Shown here: piece after piece, positions 1 to 10,921 of the stretch
Layout: each line of letters opens with the position of its first letter
How positions within the stretch are numbered: position 1 is the first letter of the stretch
Origin: Ascidia mentula
Taxonomy: Eukaryota; Chordata; Ascidiacea; Phlebobranchia; Ascidiidae
Length of the DNA: 64,000 nt
NCBI GenBank assembly: GCA_947561715.1
Contig: OX387197.1
Coordinates: 6,941,001-7,005,000 of the forward strand
Direction of reading: 5' to 3'
Translations under genes and position numbers: made by a program
Notes under the pieces: model-generated
Told to the model about the DNA's origin: nothing
What the model saw: the letters and a program-made list of their open reading frames with translations, nothing else
Databases searched by the model: none

Positions 1-1109
1 AACTCGCTTACAACTGCGGAAATGTAGTCATCCTTCAGTGGCCCATCAGATTTTGTGAACGCTTCCAACTGTAGACACACTCCGTCATAGAACCTACCAT
101 AAATCGATTCATCTCCCTGAACAAAACATGTCTTCGTTAGCATGTCAGCTATGTGATAACCGTTTTTGAGATCTTCGTCTCTGCTCAGGTATTCAAGCAT
201 GTCGCTTACTGTTCGTATCAGCTCAGTCTTCCATGGTTTAGCGTCAGTGTGGTGCTGACGACCGAGGGGAGATTTGCAAGCAAACGGAACCATTCCGTCG
301 AAAGATATACCAGACGGAGTGTAAGCGTCATAAAACCACTTGTACTTTTTCTTCACAGCGGGATCGTTGTTGTAAGCGTTATTTAAAGTCGGTACAGCGA
401 CACACGGCAAAAGAGTTTCTCCAAAGTTGATCAGAATCATTTGAAAAACAACCGCAAACCACCGAAAATATTCAACATATGTCGCTATATTAGTTTCTGG
501 CTGATCTTCAAGAATAATAATGCACTCGAAATCAGAGTAGGGCGTCACCTCCCGTTTTGCGAGCGATCCCATGCCGACTAAGGCGTATTGGCAAGGAGGT
601 TTTCCGAGTGCTTCTACACAGCGTTCCGCGATACGTTTCATAATATCTCTAAATGTCGCTGAAATATTCTCTTGTATCACTTGCATGTCGTTGATTCGTT
701 GAGATTCAAATTTGTGGCGTTCACCTGCTGTCAAACTTTCCTGCATGTTTTTGAGGTTGTGCAGGTCTTTTTTGACTTTTCTTCGAAACTCATGGATTTC
801 GTTTCGAAAGTCAATGGCTAAATTTAACAAGTTCACTTTTTTCTCCGCTTTGGACAATTCCAACGTGTGTCCGCACAGCTCCTCCAAACTTTGTTTGACA
901 AGTTCGGCATTGGGATTCCTTACTATTGCCGCATTAAACAAAGCTGCACTCTGAATAAGGGAAATTTTGTCCGGACTTTTTTGGCGGTAAATTTTTCCAA
1001 GGCCGTGGAATATTTCGACCGACTCAGCAGGGCATTTTTCTCTTCCGTTTGGAAAACAATTGTTTTTCAATAATTGCACAAGCTCGTCTTCCTCATCACT
1101 TACTTCCAT
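1..1109 (-). CDS. DUF294-type nucleotidyltransferase-like protein, N-terminal part (runs off window)
   Basis: One uninterrupted minus-strand reading frame runs from an ATG at 1109 to the window edge, about 369 codons, beginning MEVSDEEDELVQLLKNN. The first 150 residues are helical and charged, with a TPR-like stretch (LIQSAALFNAAIVRNPNAEL) and a probable coiled coil. Around residues 178-200 is GMGSLAKREVTPYSDFE followed by CIIIL. This fits the nucleotidyltransferase-fold pattern G-S-x(n)-S-D-x-E/D seen in DUF294 / PII-uridylyltransferase-like domains. Invertebrate genomes carry TPR plus DUF294 proteins of unknown substrate, so the fold is supported but the reaction is not. No intron is visible in 1.1 kb. 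The C-terminus is outside the window. A diverged fragment of a related gene lies at 54412-54540. I am confident the frame is coding and moderately confident of the family. Confidence 0.8.
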   Translation of the reverse strand, partial: MEVSDEEDELVQLLKNNCFPNGREKCPAESVEIFHGLGKIYRQKSPDKISLIQSAALFNAAIVRNPNAELVKQSLEELCGHTLELSKAEKKVNLLNLAIDFRNEIHEFRRKVKKDLHNLKNMQESLTAGERHKFESQRINDMQVIQENISATFRDIMKRIAERCVEALGKPPCQYALVGMGSLAKREVTPYSDFECIIILEDQPETNIATYVEYFRWFAVVFQMILINFGETLLPCVAVPTLNNAYNNDPAVKKKYKWFYDAYTPSGISFDGMVPFACKSPLGRQHHTDAKPWKTELIRTVSDMLEYLSRDEDLKNGYHIADMLTKTCFVQGDESIYGRFYDGVCLQLEAFTKSDGPLKDDYISAVVSE

Positions 1110-2121
1110 TGCGGCAACAAATGAAAAAATCGTGCGTGTAATAAACTAAGTCTGTTTGTGATGACAATAACCGACAAAAAGTTAAAAATTTTGATTTTAT
1201 GTGTTATTTTGCGCAGATGACTATTGCGTTGTTACAAACGCTTGGTGGATTTACCACATTTACCGTGTCGCGCGGGTTCCTTCATCCTAATACAAACATA
1301 CCTTTCCACCAATATTAATAAATTTTTAAACCTTTAGTTTTCCAATTCCTTCGAGGAAGTAACAAGCCTTTAGCTGTTAGCTCATCAGAATTGACTTATT
1401 GTGCAGTATGGTTGTTACAGTTGCTAGTCACCTGTTATGCGACGCCTCGCTGTTATTAACGACACCCACATTGTAGTTCCGCTTAACAGTTTTAAGCGCT
1501 TGTTTCTGAGACACGTCATTTTTCCAGTACTATACTTTTATGCACTAGCATGCAAAAAACTTATCTGACACCCATGTCATATGCAACAAACAATTGACAA
1601 TTTCCTGTTTGCTTGAAGCTGGAAACGGAGGATTTTACTGATTCATATTCCGGATCAACTGTGTGGGGCTTGCAGTGCAGCTGTGTTGCCTACAAGTTTG
1701 GTGTGTGATTCACAACACGACTGGTTTATTACCTTCAGCATCCACAACACTCAACCAAACGCAAATATCAAAACAATTATAATGAATAGCATTTTTTTAT
1801 CGGAACATGCAGTTTTTAAAATCATTTGTTCATACCAGGGGTGGATCCATGAGCTGTCTAATAGTGCCTTGACTAACTTCTGGAGCAGGAGTGCTCAACA
1901 CAGGAAACACATACCAAATTTGGCATGTCATTGGTTTGAAAATTGGCATCTAGCCTATTTTGACAATGGCTCATAAATATTTTTAAGATTTGTCCCTAAT
2001 ATATGTTGGTTCAACAAGAAAGTTAAATCAAGCCTTATCTATATTTTACCAACAAGTTTGCATTGCCAACCTTGGTAGTTTTTCATAATTTCTGCCAACT
2101 AAAAATACACAAATAATTATG
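1110..2121. other. intergenic, no gene seen
   Basis: AT-rich spacer between the 5' end of the DUF294-type gene and the 3' end of FMC1 on the same strand. Short open frames here (for example 1683-1976 plus) have no recognisable domain or splice pattern. It should contain the promoter of the minus-strand gene starting at 1109, but no clear element stands out. Confidence 0.5.
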
Positions 2122-2829
2122 CTATAAATCAGTTTTGTTTGTGCCTGTTGGTTCTTTTTCCAGTTCATTTTCTTGATATGCTTCTGGCAATTCCAAACCA
2201 ACTCTGGCTGCTGCCTTTTTTAATGAATCTTCACCATCACCATGGTACTTGGTTATAAGTTCATCAAATTCGCGACTGCTTCGAAGCAAGCAATAGTACG
2301 TGGATGCATCATGGCTGGCTGCAAATTGTTCTCGGCAAAAACGGGCACTCGAGATCTACATGTTAAACATTATTAAGTATCAAGTGAAATCTTGTATCAG
2401 TCGCAATATGTACATTAACACTGCTCTATAGTTTACACAATAACACTCCACAGTAAACAGTGGCCTACATTATTTATAAAGCATTCATGAAATATCACAC
2501 CCAATGTCAATCGTCCATTATTAGTACTCAACTGCTAAAGTTGGTAATTGTAGACTGACTGGTAAAGGTTATTTAAGTAGTGACTGATGTATTAACTATA
2601 TTTACATATATTTGCTTGGGGCTATAAATTACCTTAGCAACAAAACATTGAGCTTTTTCCTATTGAGTGGCACTAAAGTAGACTTGTTCTTGTAACATTA
2701 TATTACCTGGTTGCTTTTGTATTTGTTGATCATATATTGGTAGGAAGGTGTCCTACTCAACTTCCCTTTAGACAATTCGCGAATAATACCACGGAACACC
2801 GACAACTGTGTTGCCTTGGATGAAGCCAT
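2122..2829 (-). CDS. FMC1: FMC1, mitochondrial ATP synthase (complex V) assembly factor
   Basis: Two exons, 2829-2707 and 2355-2122, join in phase 0 across a GT-AG intron (CAG|gtaata, tgtag|ATC) to give 118 residues, close to the human protein's 113. Exon 1 encodes MASSKATQLSVFRGIIREL, ending at NKYKSNQ. Exon 2 carries CREQFAASHDASTYYCLLRS, then a KYHGDGEDS and RVGLELP segment. These match the LYR-like family signature LRELR...YRYLV...LHFQAATYLCLLRS...FHGKGERS...VGLKLP known for FMC1/C7orf55. The protein is known to act in the mitochondrial matrix with ATPAF2 during F1 assembly; that role is transferred by homology. An upstream in-frame extension exists, but the ATG at 2829 matches the family start. 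Intron length is 351 bp. Confidence 0.9.
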
Positions 2830-3456
2830 GCCTGAAATCTCGTTAATCCTTCGGACCAAGGTTAGAAAATGACTGTTTATGTCATGAGTCAGCAAGTTAC
2901 GTGCAAACATGACTCATCATATTTTTAACGCGATATTATGTTGTCTAACATTTTCATGGTGTAAAAATTCAAACAGCGTCCAACAAATTTTTTTTAGAAA
3001 CTTGCAACATGTGGTGTGCCACAAGGCGCCTTTCAAAGGAAACCAGCCGATCAAAAAAGTTTGGAAACCACTGTGTTAGGAAGTGAAACTTGAATGCTTG
3101 TCTGAAACGAATATGAGCAGTATGCGTGTTTACTTTCTACACAGTAATCGGAACAAGGGTAAATAATGTAAAAAAGTTTTACAAACACTACAGAATGCCA
3201 AATGTACACTGAATCACCATTGCATCCATAGAACAGGAATTAAAAACGTGAAGATAAAGTTCGTGCAAACTAAAAGACAAGGCGAATAATTCTGAAAGTG
3301 CATAAATCTATTGTACTTTTTAAATGTCAATATGTTTGTAATAAATTAAAATACCATATAAAAGTTGTTGCATAAAACACAACTTATTTTTAAGCACAAA
3401 TGCACAATTTTTCACACATAGGTTTTCAGTCTTGTAACATAATTCAAAAGCCTGCA
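2830..3456. other. intergenic between FMC1 and Kelch-like gene 1
   Basis: About 630 bp holding the presumed FMC1 promoter and the 3' UTR of the downstream-lying Kelch gene. No other coding or repeat feature was recognised. Confidence 0.4.
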
Positions 3457-6400
3457 TTACATAGGTTGCGCAGTTGCACCATAAACAGGGGATTTGGTTT
3501 TGAAGCACATTGACCATGCATCCACCCTTGGGTCGTAAACTTCAACGGTGTTTAGCAAGAGGCTATCCTTCTTAGCAAGTTTTAGTTTTTTGTTATGGTT
3601 CATAGAATAGTGAACCTCATATTCACCATCATCCACATCAACATCAATGCTATCATTCACATCAGTGAAATCAATTGTTTCAGTTTCACTACCTTCTGTG
3701 ATTCTATCTGGAGTTATGCCGTTTCTGCGACTTAATATTTAAGGAAAATTTAGTTTATCATTTACATATATAAGTGCTACAAATAATATGTAAATGAAAA
3801 CATCAATTGAACCATTATTTGCATAGTTGTCTCGAGTTTCGACCACACAAAATCTAGATAAATAAATAAGGCCTGCAGCACCAAATGAGTTTGACGGCCC
3901 TTTCCTAGATTATACCAACAAAACTGCATGCACAATCTACATGTTTTTACCTCCCGCCAATAACAAATATCTTGTTTCCAACAATGCAAGCAGCTGAACC
4001 TCTTCGAGCCTTTTGAAGTGGGGCAATAAACTGCCATTTGTCAATATCAGGACTATACCTTTCAACTGTTTCGAGGGGTTCTGCATTGGAAGAAAGTCCA
4101 CCTTTTTTCAAAACAATGATCTACTAGTTATTCTTACCAACTAAAATCGGTGAAAACAAAAACTATTTTAAGGTGCTGCAACCAACATGGACTTTTACCA
4201 TAAATAAAGCCATTCAGTTCAACACAACAGAAGTAATTTCGAGCTTGAAGTGGAGCTATTTCAGTCCAGTTTCCATTAGTTAAATCACATCGTTCACATG
4301 TTTTCAGGCGTCTGCCATTGTAACCACCGATGCAATACAATGAATCTAAGTGAAATATTTTTACTTCGCCAATATGCACAAAACTGGATACCCCCAAGAT
4401 TAATTTCAATTTTTTTGTTGACAAAATTTAAATAAGTTTTCATAATACAACATGCAACTTTAGTATTGTGGTGGAGCACATTTGTTGATTACTAATATTG
4501 ACAAAAACAATATTTAGATCAATTTTTGATATGTAGAAAAAAAAAACTACCAGTTACCATTGCAAATAGCAGTTCCATGGCTAAGTCGTCTATGCAACAT
4601 ATTTGCCATTTTTGACCAAGATTCATCATGGATGTCATACTTTTCACAACTTGAAAGGGTGCCATTGGCGTTAAACCCTCCAGTTACAAATATATATCCT
4701 AAAAATGATAGGTAAGTTGCTAATATTTACAACAAATTTTTTCAGAAAATAAGGAATGCTAAATTATATACCATCTCTGTAGGCGGAACCACAACTGTGT
4801 CGTGGTTTTAGCATATTGGAAAATATATTCCATTTGGCCGGGTCATCTAAATCAAAGAACTCACAACTGCTACATATTTCACCAGTTTCTGGGTTTTCTC
4901 CTCCAATAACATAAATTATCCTCCTGACTTTTACAGATGTTGCATGGGTACGACAACATGTTAGTTTCTAAAAAGTTAAAAACAGTTTGTATTAAAATAT
5001 GCAGAAATGCCCTCAACTACCAAAATTATCAAAAACTTTCATACTCAGTGAAATACTTACAGGGATCTGTGTTTGATGCTTACTGATTACATCATAAGTG
5101 ACACAATCTTGTTGTACCCTTCCACCGCCAATTACCATGATTTCATCTAAACAAAACATCGACAAATCATGTGGTAAGCGATACATCTGACTTTTCTTAC
5201 TTGTGGAAGATTGTTCCTGTACAACTTTTGCATAAGCAGCAAAGACAACACTCAGACACTGATGATTGCATTTCACTAGTAACTAAAACATGAAGGAGTT
5301 TTAGACAAGAACAACCTTATAACTGTAATGTAGAACACACATCAAAACAATCTAATCAAAATAAGCTCCACTGTGATGACCACTTTATTTGTTATATGGC
5401 TATTGGCTATTGGGCAACATCAATAACCAAGATACAAATAAATACAAAATATACTTCAGTTGACAGTTTCAAAAGAAAATCACTTGACATCAAGTGCAAA
5501 GAAAGATGTGAGAAGAGGATCACAAATAAACCAATTCTTTCGGCACGGTTATGATTAATCCATTGGACAATGCCAGTGAAAGCAGCCTCTTCATTTTTCT
5601 AATTGACAACAATAATATTGCAGAAGTTTAAGAGAAAGAAGTATATGACTTACTGGAGTATTCCTTTTCAGTTTCAAAATTGAAGTTATTTCATCGTAGT
5701 TCAAAATATCTGTCTTTTTGATAACTTTTTCAAAGTTTGATGAGATTGTTTCTTTACATGTTTGTATAACATCATTGAGTTTGTATTGTTGAGCGTAACC
5801 TAGCAGCTTCAAACAGTTGGTGACGGATATCTTTGTTTGCATGAATTCAGAGCAAAGTAACTTCAATTCTGGGTGAAATTGAATTTAAGAAAACAGTTCT
5901 TACATTTAAAGTAAAACAAATTAAAGTAAATTAAAATAAAGATACAAATTTATTAGTCTACAAAACAAAATTAGTATTTAAAAGAATAAATAAACAATTA
6001 CACATGTATGTACCTTCCAATTGTGTGTACTCTGCATCAGCTAAAATGTCAATCATGTTTTTCTCATCAATATAAATTTTTCCAGTGTAGATGTAATCGA
6101 CAATGTTAGAAAGTCGATCGGGTGGAATTTCTCGAATAACTATTTCATTTGTATGCTTTCCTTTAACCTGCAGTATTATTTCATCTTTATTTTCAGAATT
6201 GCATTACCTCTATAGTTTGCTTTACATTAAGCCATCAACAATTGTTCATGTAAATTTATTGTTTCGAACATGTACAGGGACAAATTACACTTATGACTGA
6301 AGCGTCTGTTTTTTACCTAACACTTGAAATTTCTTTTTAAATTGTGAATTGGAGATGTAATAAAAATTGTAAAACACAGAAATGCAACTAAATGATGTTT

Positions 6401-6911
6401 TTGTGGCACACTGATTAAACAATTCTGGCATGACATGTATATTTCATTACATATTTTCTGTGAATCGCTAATTTGATTTTAATCCCTACCTGCATAGTCA
6501 ACATTGTTTTAAAGAAATGAGATGATACTGCAAGTACACTTTTGTGCACCCATATTTTTTTTCTGCCAGTGTTTATTGTAAGATCACATACTGAGCTATC
6601 AGCAAATCGATCACTGCACAAAATAGAATTATTAGTTTTTGTTATTGTTGTTACTGAATAAGTTCAATTTTGTGATTTCTAAGCATAAAAATATAATGTT
6701 TTAGCTTTGTCCGAGGTATTGCTACATTACCAGATCAGGAAATGCACTAATATTAGTTAACACAATTTGCTAACAAACTTCCAATTTACAAAAATGTTGG
6801 GAATTTTGTGTTTTCAATTTTTGAAGAAACAAAACCTCCTTACGCATTTAAGCGTTGTGCCATCCTGGCTTGGTGCTTCATTGTTTCCACAGTGGTTTCC
6901 ATCTTTTCCAT
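3457..6911 (-). CDS. Kelch-like (BTB-BACK-Kelch) protein 1, 12 exons
   Basis: Twelve exons join in frame to 591 residues: 6911-6844, 6613-6490, 6167-6014, 5868-5654, 5598-5455, 5282-5201, 5146-5061, 4967-4772, 4698-4558, 4345-4199, 4101-3951 and 3724-3457. Exons 1-3 encode the BTB domain (FADSSVCDLTI, VHKSVLAVSSHFFKTML, DYIYTGKIYI). Exons 4-6 encode BACK (NEEAAFTGIVQWINHN). Exons 7-12 encode six Kelch blades, with diglycines at VIGGG, YVIGGEN, FVTGGF, YCIGGY, IYGGLSS and VIGGR. An acidic loop, DSIDVDVDDGEYE, sits inside the last blade. BTB-BACK-Kelch proteins typically serve as CUL3 ubiquitin-ligase substrate adaptors; the substrate here cannot be inferred. The exon plan, including the 124- and 154-nt BTB exons, matches the two Kelch-like genes at 29.8-35.6 and 49.4-54.0 kb, so all three descend from one ancestor. 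No disabling change was seen. Confidence 0.9.
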
Positions 6912-7150
6912 AACAACAATGTAGCCTTTAACAATCAATAGCAGTTCATTTTTTGGCCTATAGAACAAGAATCAATAAACAATACAGAGAAGTAAAAAAG
7001 AATGGGAATGGATAAATCTACAAAAGTGTCATACATTTACAATGAAAATTTTTCCTAAAATTCCCTACCATTTTTATATTGTAGCCAAAACCACCATGTA
7101 TTTTCGTTTTTCCCTCCAGGGAAATCCCGCTATGCACACAAACGTTTACC

Positions 7151-7618
7151 CAGTGTTGCCTGATTTTTTTTTACCAAAAGCGCCAAATTTTTTGTTTTAA
7201 TACGCCACAAAGCGCCAATTTCTGCAAAAACAACACGCCCAAATGCGCCCAATGTTAATGAAGTTTACACATATCAGTTACGTACACCAATGGTCATTTT
7301 ATGCCCATGGTTGAACACTTAAACCGTAAACTAAGACCGTGAGCAGGACGCGACGCAACACCTGTAACACACATTGTTATGATCACAGTCGTCTTTGCAA
7401 TACGATTATGTCGTCATATTTCGTTGTGTGGTCAGTTTGTAGTATTTTGAATACGATGGAAACATCGTTTTGTCACATAATCAATGAGCTAATTATCAAA
7501 TTTTGGAGTTTACAAAACACGCCCAAATGCGCCCAAATGCGCCCAAATGCGCAAGGTGCAACAAAAAAGCGCAAACACCCAAAACCATTTGTGCGTAAAA
7601 AGCGCCCAACTGGCAGTC
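7151..7618. mobile_element. possible decayed hAT-type non-autonomous element
   Basis: The left end reads CAGTGTTGCC followed by T-rich sequence and repeated AGCGCCAA-type words. The right end, read on the minus strand, starts ACTGCCAGTTGGGCGC then TTTTTACGC. Both resemble the CAGTGTTGCC...TTGGGCG...TTTACGC ends common among animal hAT elements. Inside are short tandem copies of CGCCCAAATG (about 7519-7552). The ends are not an exact inverted repeat and no clean 8-bp target duplication is visible, so this is tentative. Confidence 0.3.
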
Positions 7619-7623
7619 AACAA

Positions 7624-7970
7624 GTCTTTCCTAGTCAAAAAAAGTCTTTCCTAGTCAAAAAAACATCTATCAAAAGTTGACGACATTTTTTGCAAAAGCA
7701 CAAAACCGACGCACGACTAAGTAACCGAAATGCAATGAACGATTTCCTAGTCAAAAAAACATCTATCAAAAGTTGACGACATTTTTTGCAAAAGCACAAA
7801 ACCGACGCACGACTAAGTAACCGAAATGCAATGAACGATTTCCTAGTCAAAAAAACATCTATCAAAAGTTGACGACATTTTTTGCAAAAGCACAAAACCG
7901 ACGCACGACTAAGTAACCGAAATGCATTGAACGATTTCCTAGTCAAAAAAACATCTATCAAAAGTTTGTG
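7624..7970. repeat. 96-bp minisatellite, about 3.5 copies
   Basis: The words TTTCCTAGTCAAAAAAACAT and AAAAGTTGACGACA recur at 96-bp spacing, with the ATCTATCAAAAG landmark near 7663, 7759, 7855 and 7951. Copies are nearly identical. Because 96 is divisible by three, the minus strand stays open through the array and gives a repeated 32-residue translation. This is a by-product of the repeat, not evidence of a gene. Confidence 0.9.
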
Positions 7971-8670
7971 TCATGCACATCCGATACAAGACACGTTCAA
8001 TGTTTGTGACAATAATGTGTAAAACAGCTGAAAAAATTAAGAAGGGTCCTTGGAAGCGTAAAACATTTGAGGCAGTCTGTCAGGTTTCGGACAAAAAAAA
8101 CTTCATAGTTTTTGACAGCTTGGATAAGACATAATTTTGATACATAAAATATATTGGTATACTCTGTAGCTCTCTCGCTGCTTCAACTTCCAAAGTTTTG
8201 CGGCTTGCGAACCTTGCTTACGGCGTTGTCATCTATGTCTGTATTTTGAATAGGCCTACTTCGGCATCACTTCCAACGTGCAGGTTGCCGTCGTGGTTTC
8301 AAATTGTGTTGCACATGGCCGGCCAAATTTAAATAGGGCTTTTGTGCAGAAGCGACTTGCTTCACGCAAATTCCAATGCTTTCCATGGAACTTTATTTAC
8401 TGGCAAGAAGGAAAAGAACAAATAGTACACAGACGAAACAAAGATCTCAGTTCAAAAGTAATATTCAATTACCGTATGGTTATGGAGTCAAAACGTTGGC
8501 TATGCTTTGCTCTTCTTCAGTCGACGGATTGGATGTTTACAAGTCGGATGGGATTTATGTAGCTGCGTGTAAAGAATGCAAGTTTCAGAATGATATAGAA
8601 TAGAATCAGAATAGTATGAATGACCAAACATCGGACAGCAACGCAAGCAGCCTAGAGCAGAGGAAACAAT
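7971..8670. other. intergenic, no recognised gene
   Basis: Spacer between the minisatellite and the first transporter repeat unit. Two overlapping plus-strand open frames (8278-8603) have no recognisable domain and no splice context I can support. Confidence 0.4.
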
Positions 8671-9493
8671 TTACAGTATTTCATGAACTAGCACTTAGCG
8701 GTTCACAAAGGAAACAGGCTTTGATTGAACATTTAACTGGTCGATTATAAAGTCGTTGCACACCCAGGTCGATTTCTACCACAAAGGCTGACCGTTTCAC
8801 TTACATTCTTACAACAAAAGACTCCAGGGCCCTGGAGTTGTCGGAAATGGATGTAACAAAACAAAGGAAAAAAGAGTTTGCTTGGTTGGCATGCATTTCG
8901 TCTTCATCCTGCAGTGGCGTGCCGAAATGTTTGTGTCACAATCGCAGTGGTTTTTAACTATTGGTCCATGCACTTTTGGGCTCCAGTTAACCTCAACATA
9001 AATGCTGAAACAATTAGTGCAGTTCAGTTTGCTAACAACAGAAATTACTTCTTCTACTTTTAAAGACCGCACAAAACGCAATACTACAGTAACCGCAGTG
9101 TACAGAAGCGTGTATGTATGTATGTTTAAGCGACAAAGTTGTACTTGGTTTTCGAATCTACTCTGCGTTACTTGTGTCTTCTGCGTTTTCTTGTCGCATT
9201 GACATAGGCCTGCAGAAAGTAGGACCACCGAGCACCCTTGGTTAAGAACAACTGCTGTATACAATTTCCTACCCAAAAGTCTGAATTCAGAAGTTTAGAT
9301 CGAGCTGTTAGTTTAGCAGTATAAAGATTTACAAGGTAATTCTCAACAGGTTGTTGGCACAATTTGCAGCGAAAGGCGAACAACGAGACACAAATTTTCT
9401 GAAGGGCAGAACCAATTAATAAAACATGTTTTTTCAGGAAACATTTATTTAGCCCTAATAACAAACAGCAGAGTGTTGGAATACTGCGGTATC

Positions 9494-10921
9494 ATGTCCA
9501 GGCAAGATGTGTTCCTTCTGCACAAGAAACGTTGGTTTATCGCAGTAGCCTTATCCCTGTATCAGGTTTTATCTCTTGCTAACATGTCCTATGGAGTTGT
9601 AAACGACGTTTACGTGGACTATTTCGATATTACATATTCACAAGTGGATCTGATGCTCACTGCAATATACGTGGGCCCCATGGTGTTGAGTCCGATGTTC
9701 GCTTGGCTATTCTTTACGCACAAAATACAGCTGCGGAAACTTATGCTGCTCGGAACCGGATGTTTAACGCTTGGTTTGCTGCTAGTCGCTTGTTCTTTTC
9801 TCAACTCAATGATTTACGGCTTGACTGTTTTTGGCCAAACCTTAAACGGAATTGCAAGACAGGTTTCAAAAGCGATGATACCCACCTTTGCTGTCCTGTG
9901 GTTTCCCGACAATGAAGTGGGGACTGTGCTGGGAATGAATATGTTCGGAAGTGATTTAAGTATCATTTTAAGCTCGACGGTGATGGGTTACGTAGTAAAA
10001 CCAAACCTAACTCAACGCGCCAATTTGAATATCAACCACGTTAGTGGTGTTATGGTTGATGTGAATGTAACAGAAAATTTATCCTTGGAACGTAGTGTTC
10101 AATCACTTTTCTTGTACAACATTACTTGCGCTGCAACGGCGTTCGGAATTTTTGTTTTTGTCATAACGTTCGTCACGAACGTTCCACCTACACCTCCCAC
10201 ACAGGCACAAGCTCTGAAACGAATCGCTGATGTAGTAAGACCCAATCAAAACTGTTCTACACCAAGCTTCAAAAACTTCTTAAACAGTTCAAAACTGTTG
10301 TTTGCAGACAGGACACACGTGATGTTGGCATTATTGTGGAGCATGTACTTTCAAACCATGAGCATACAACTGGCATTTATGGGTGAAATTGTACGAAGTA
10401 TGGATGTCGCCGATCCTTACACAAAGTCAAGCTGGGTTATCATTACTTATTATTTTGGATGCTTGTTCGGGGGTGTTGTGGGCGGTAAAACTATTGATAA
10501 ATACAAGAAGTACGTAATAACTATAAAAGCGGCTAGTATAATGTCTTTGTTTCTAAGCACCCTGGTGGCTGTGGGTGTAGCAATTAAACAGGTGTGGTTT
10601 ATATTGGCGTTCGACGCTCTACTTGGTATATCCGTTCGCGTTTGCTCTCTGACAATGATGGAAATAGTCACGCAACACACTTACCCAATGGACGAGGGTT
10701 TTGTCAGCCTTTGGATTGTGTTTGTTGATGTCTTCTTTGGAGTGGTCGTTACCGAGCTTGGTCGTCTTGTTTACAATTATCTTGGGGGCGTGGCTGTCAT
10801 GAGTTTTCAAAGCCTGATTTATTTGCTTTGTGCAATCTTTGCTTGGACTGCAAAAATAAAGTTGCGAAGGTTGGAAGCGGAACAAAACGAAACATTAGCA
10901 TTGCTGGCAAATCAAAACTAA
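9494..10921 (+). CDS. MFS transporter, FLVCR/SLC49-like, copy A
   Basis: Intronless 475-residue frame starting MSRQDVFLLHKKRWFIAV. An in-frame GTG lies 21 bases upstream, but the ATG at 9494 is the natural start. Hydrophobic stretches alternate as in a 12-helix major facilitator. The segment GQTLNGIARQVSKAMIPTFA, then LWFPDNEVGTVLGMNMFGSD, parallels the FLVCR/SLC49 family's GQT...ASVWF..xEV.T...GVFGNQLG. Those relatives move haem, choline or related solutes at membranes, and the substrate here is unknown. Loop 5-6 (NLTQRANLNINHVSG, then NVTENLSLE) holds several N-x-S/T sites and is probably extracellular. Lack of introns next to intron-rich neighbours suggests an old retrocopy origin or intron loss, followed by tandem spread. 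Confidence 0.85.
   Translation: MSRQDVFLLHKKRWFIAVALSLYQVLSLANMSYGVVNDVYVDYFDITYSQVDLMLTAIYVGPMVLSPMFAWLFFTHKIQLRKLMLLGTGCLTLGLLLVACSFLNSMIYGLTVFGQTLNGIARQVSKAMIPTFAVLWFPDNEVGTVLGMNMFGSDLSIILSSTVMGYVVKPNLTQRANLNINHVSGVMVDVNVTENLSLERSVQSLFLYNITCAATAFGIFVFVITFVTNVPPTPPTQAQALKRIADVVRPNQNCSTPSFKNFLNSSKLLFADRTHVMLALLWSMYFQTMSIQLAFMGEIVRSMDVADPYTKSSWVIITYYFGCLFGGVVGGKTIDKYKKYVITIKAASIMSLFLSTLVAVGVAIKQVWFILAFDALLGISVRVCSLTMMEIVTQHTYPMDEGFVSLWIVFVDVFFGVVVTELGRLVYNYLGGVAVMSFQSLIYLLCAIFAWTAKIKLRRLEAEQNETLALLANQN

Noticed and set aside
7635-7961. 108-codon minus-strand frame with 32-residue repeats
   Set aside because: Product of a 96-bp minisatellite whose unit length is a multiple of three.
7624-7970. 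CRISPR-like array
   Set aside because: The 96-bp unit repeats without unique spacers, and the DNA is eukaryotic.
9168-9464. 98-codon minus-strand open frame upstream of each transporter copy
   Set aside because: It is present in all three units, but differences between units are not biased to silent sites as far as I can see, it starts at a non-ATG codon or with no context, and it shows no domain.
10450-10885. Antisense open frames inside the transporter genes, repeated in every copy
   Set aside because: They are shadows of a conserved plus-strand coding frame. They recur only because the units are recent duplicates, and they have no start, splice or domain support.
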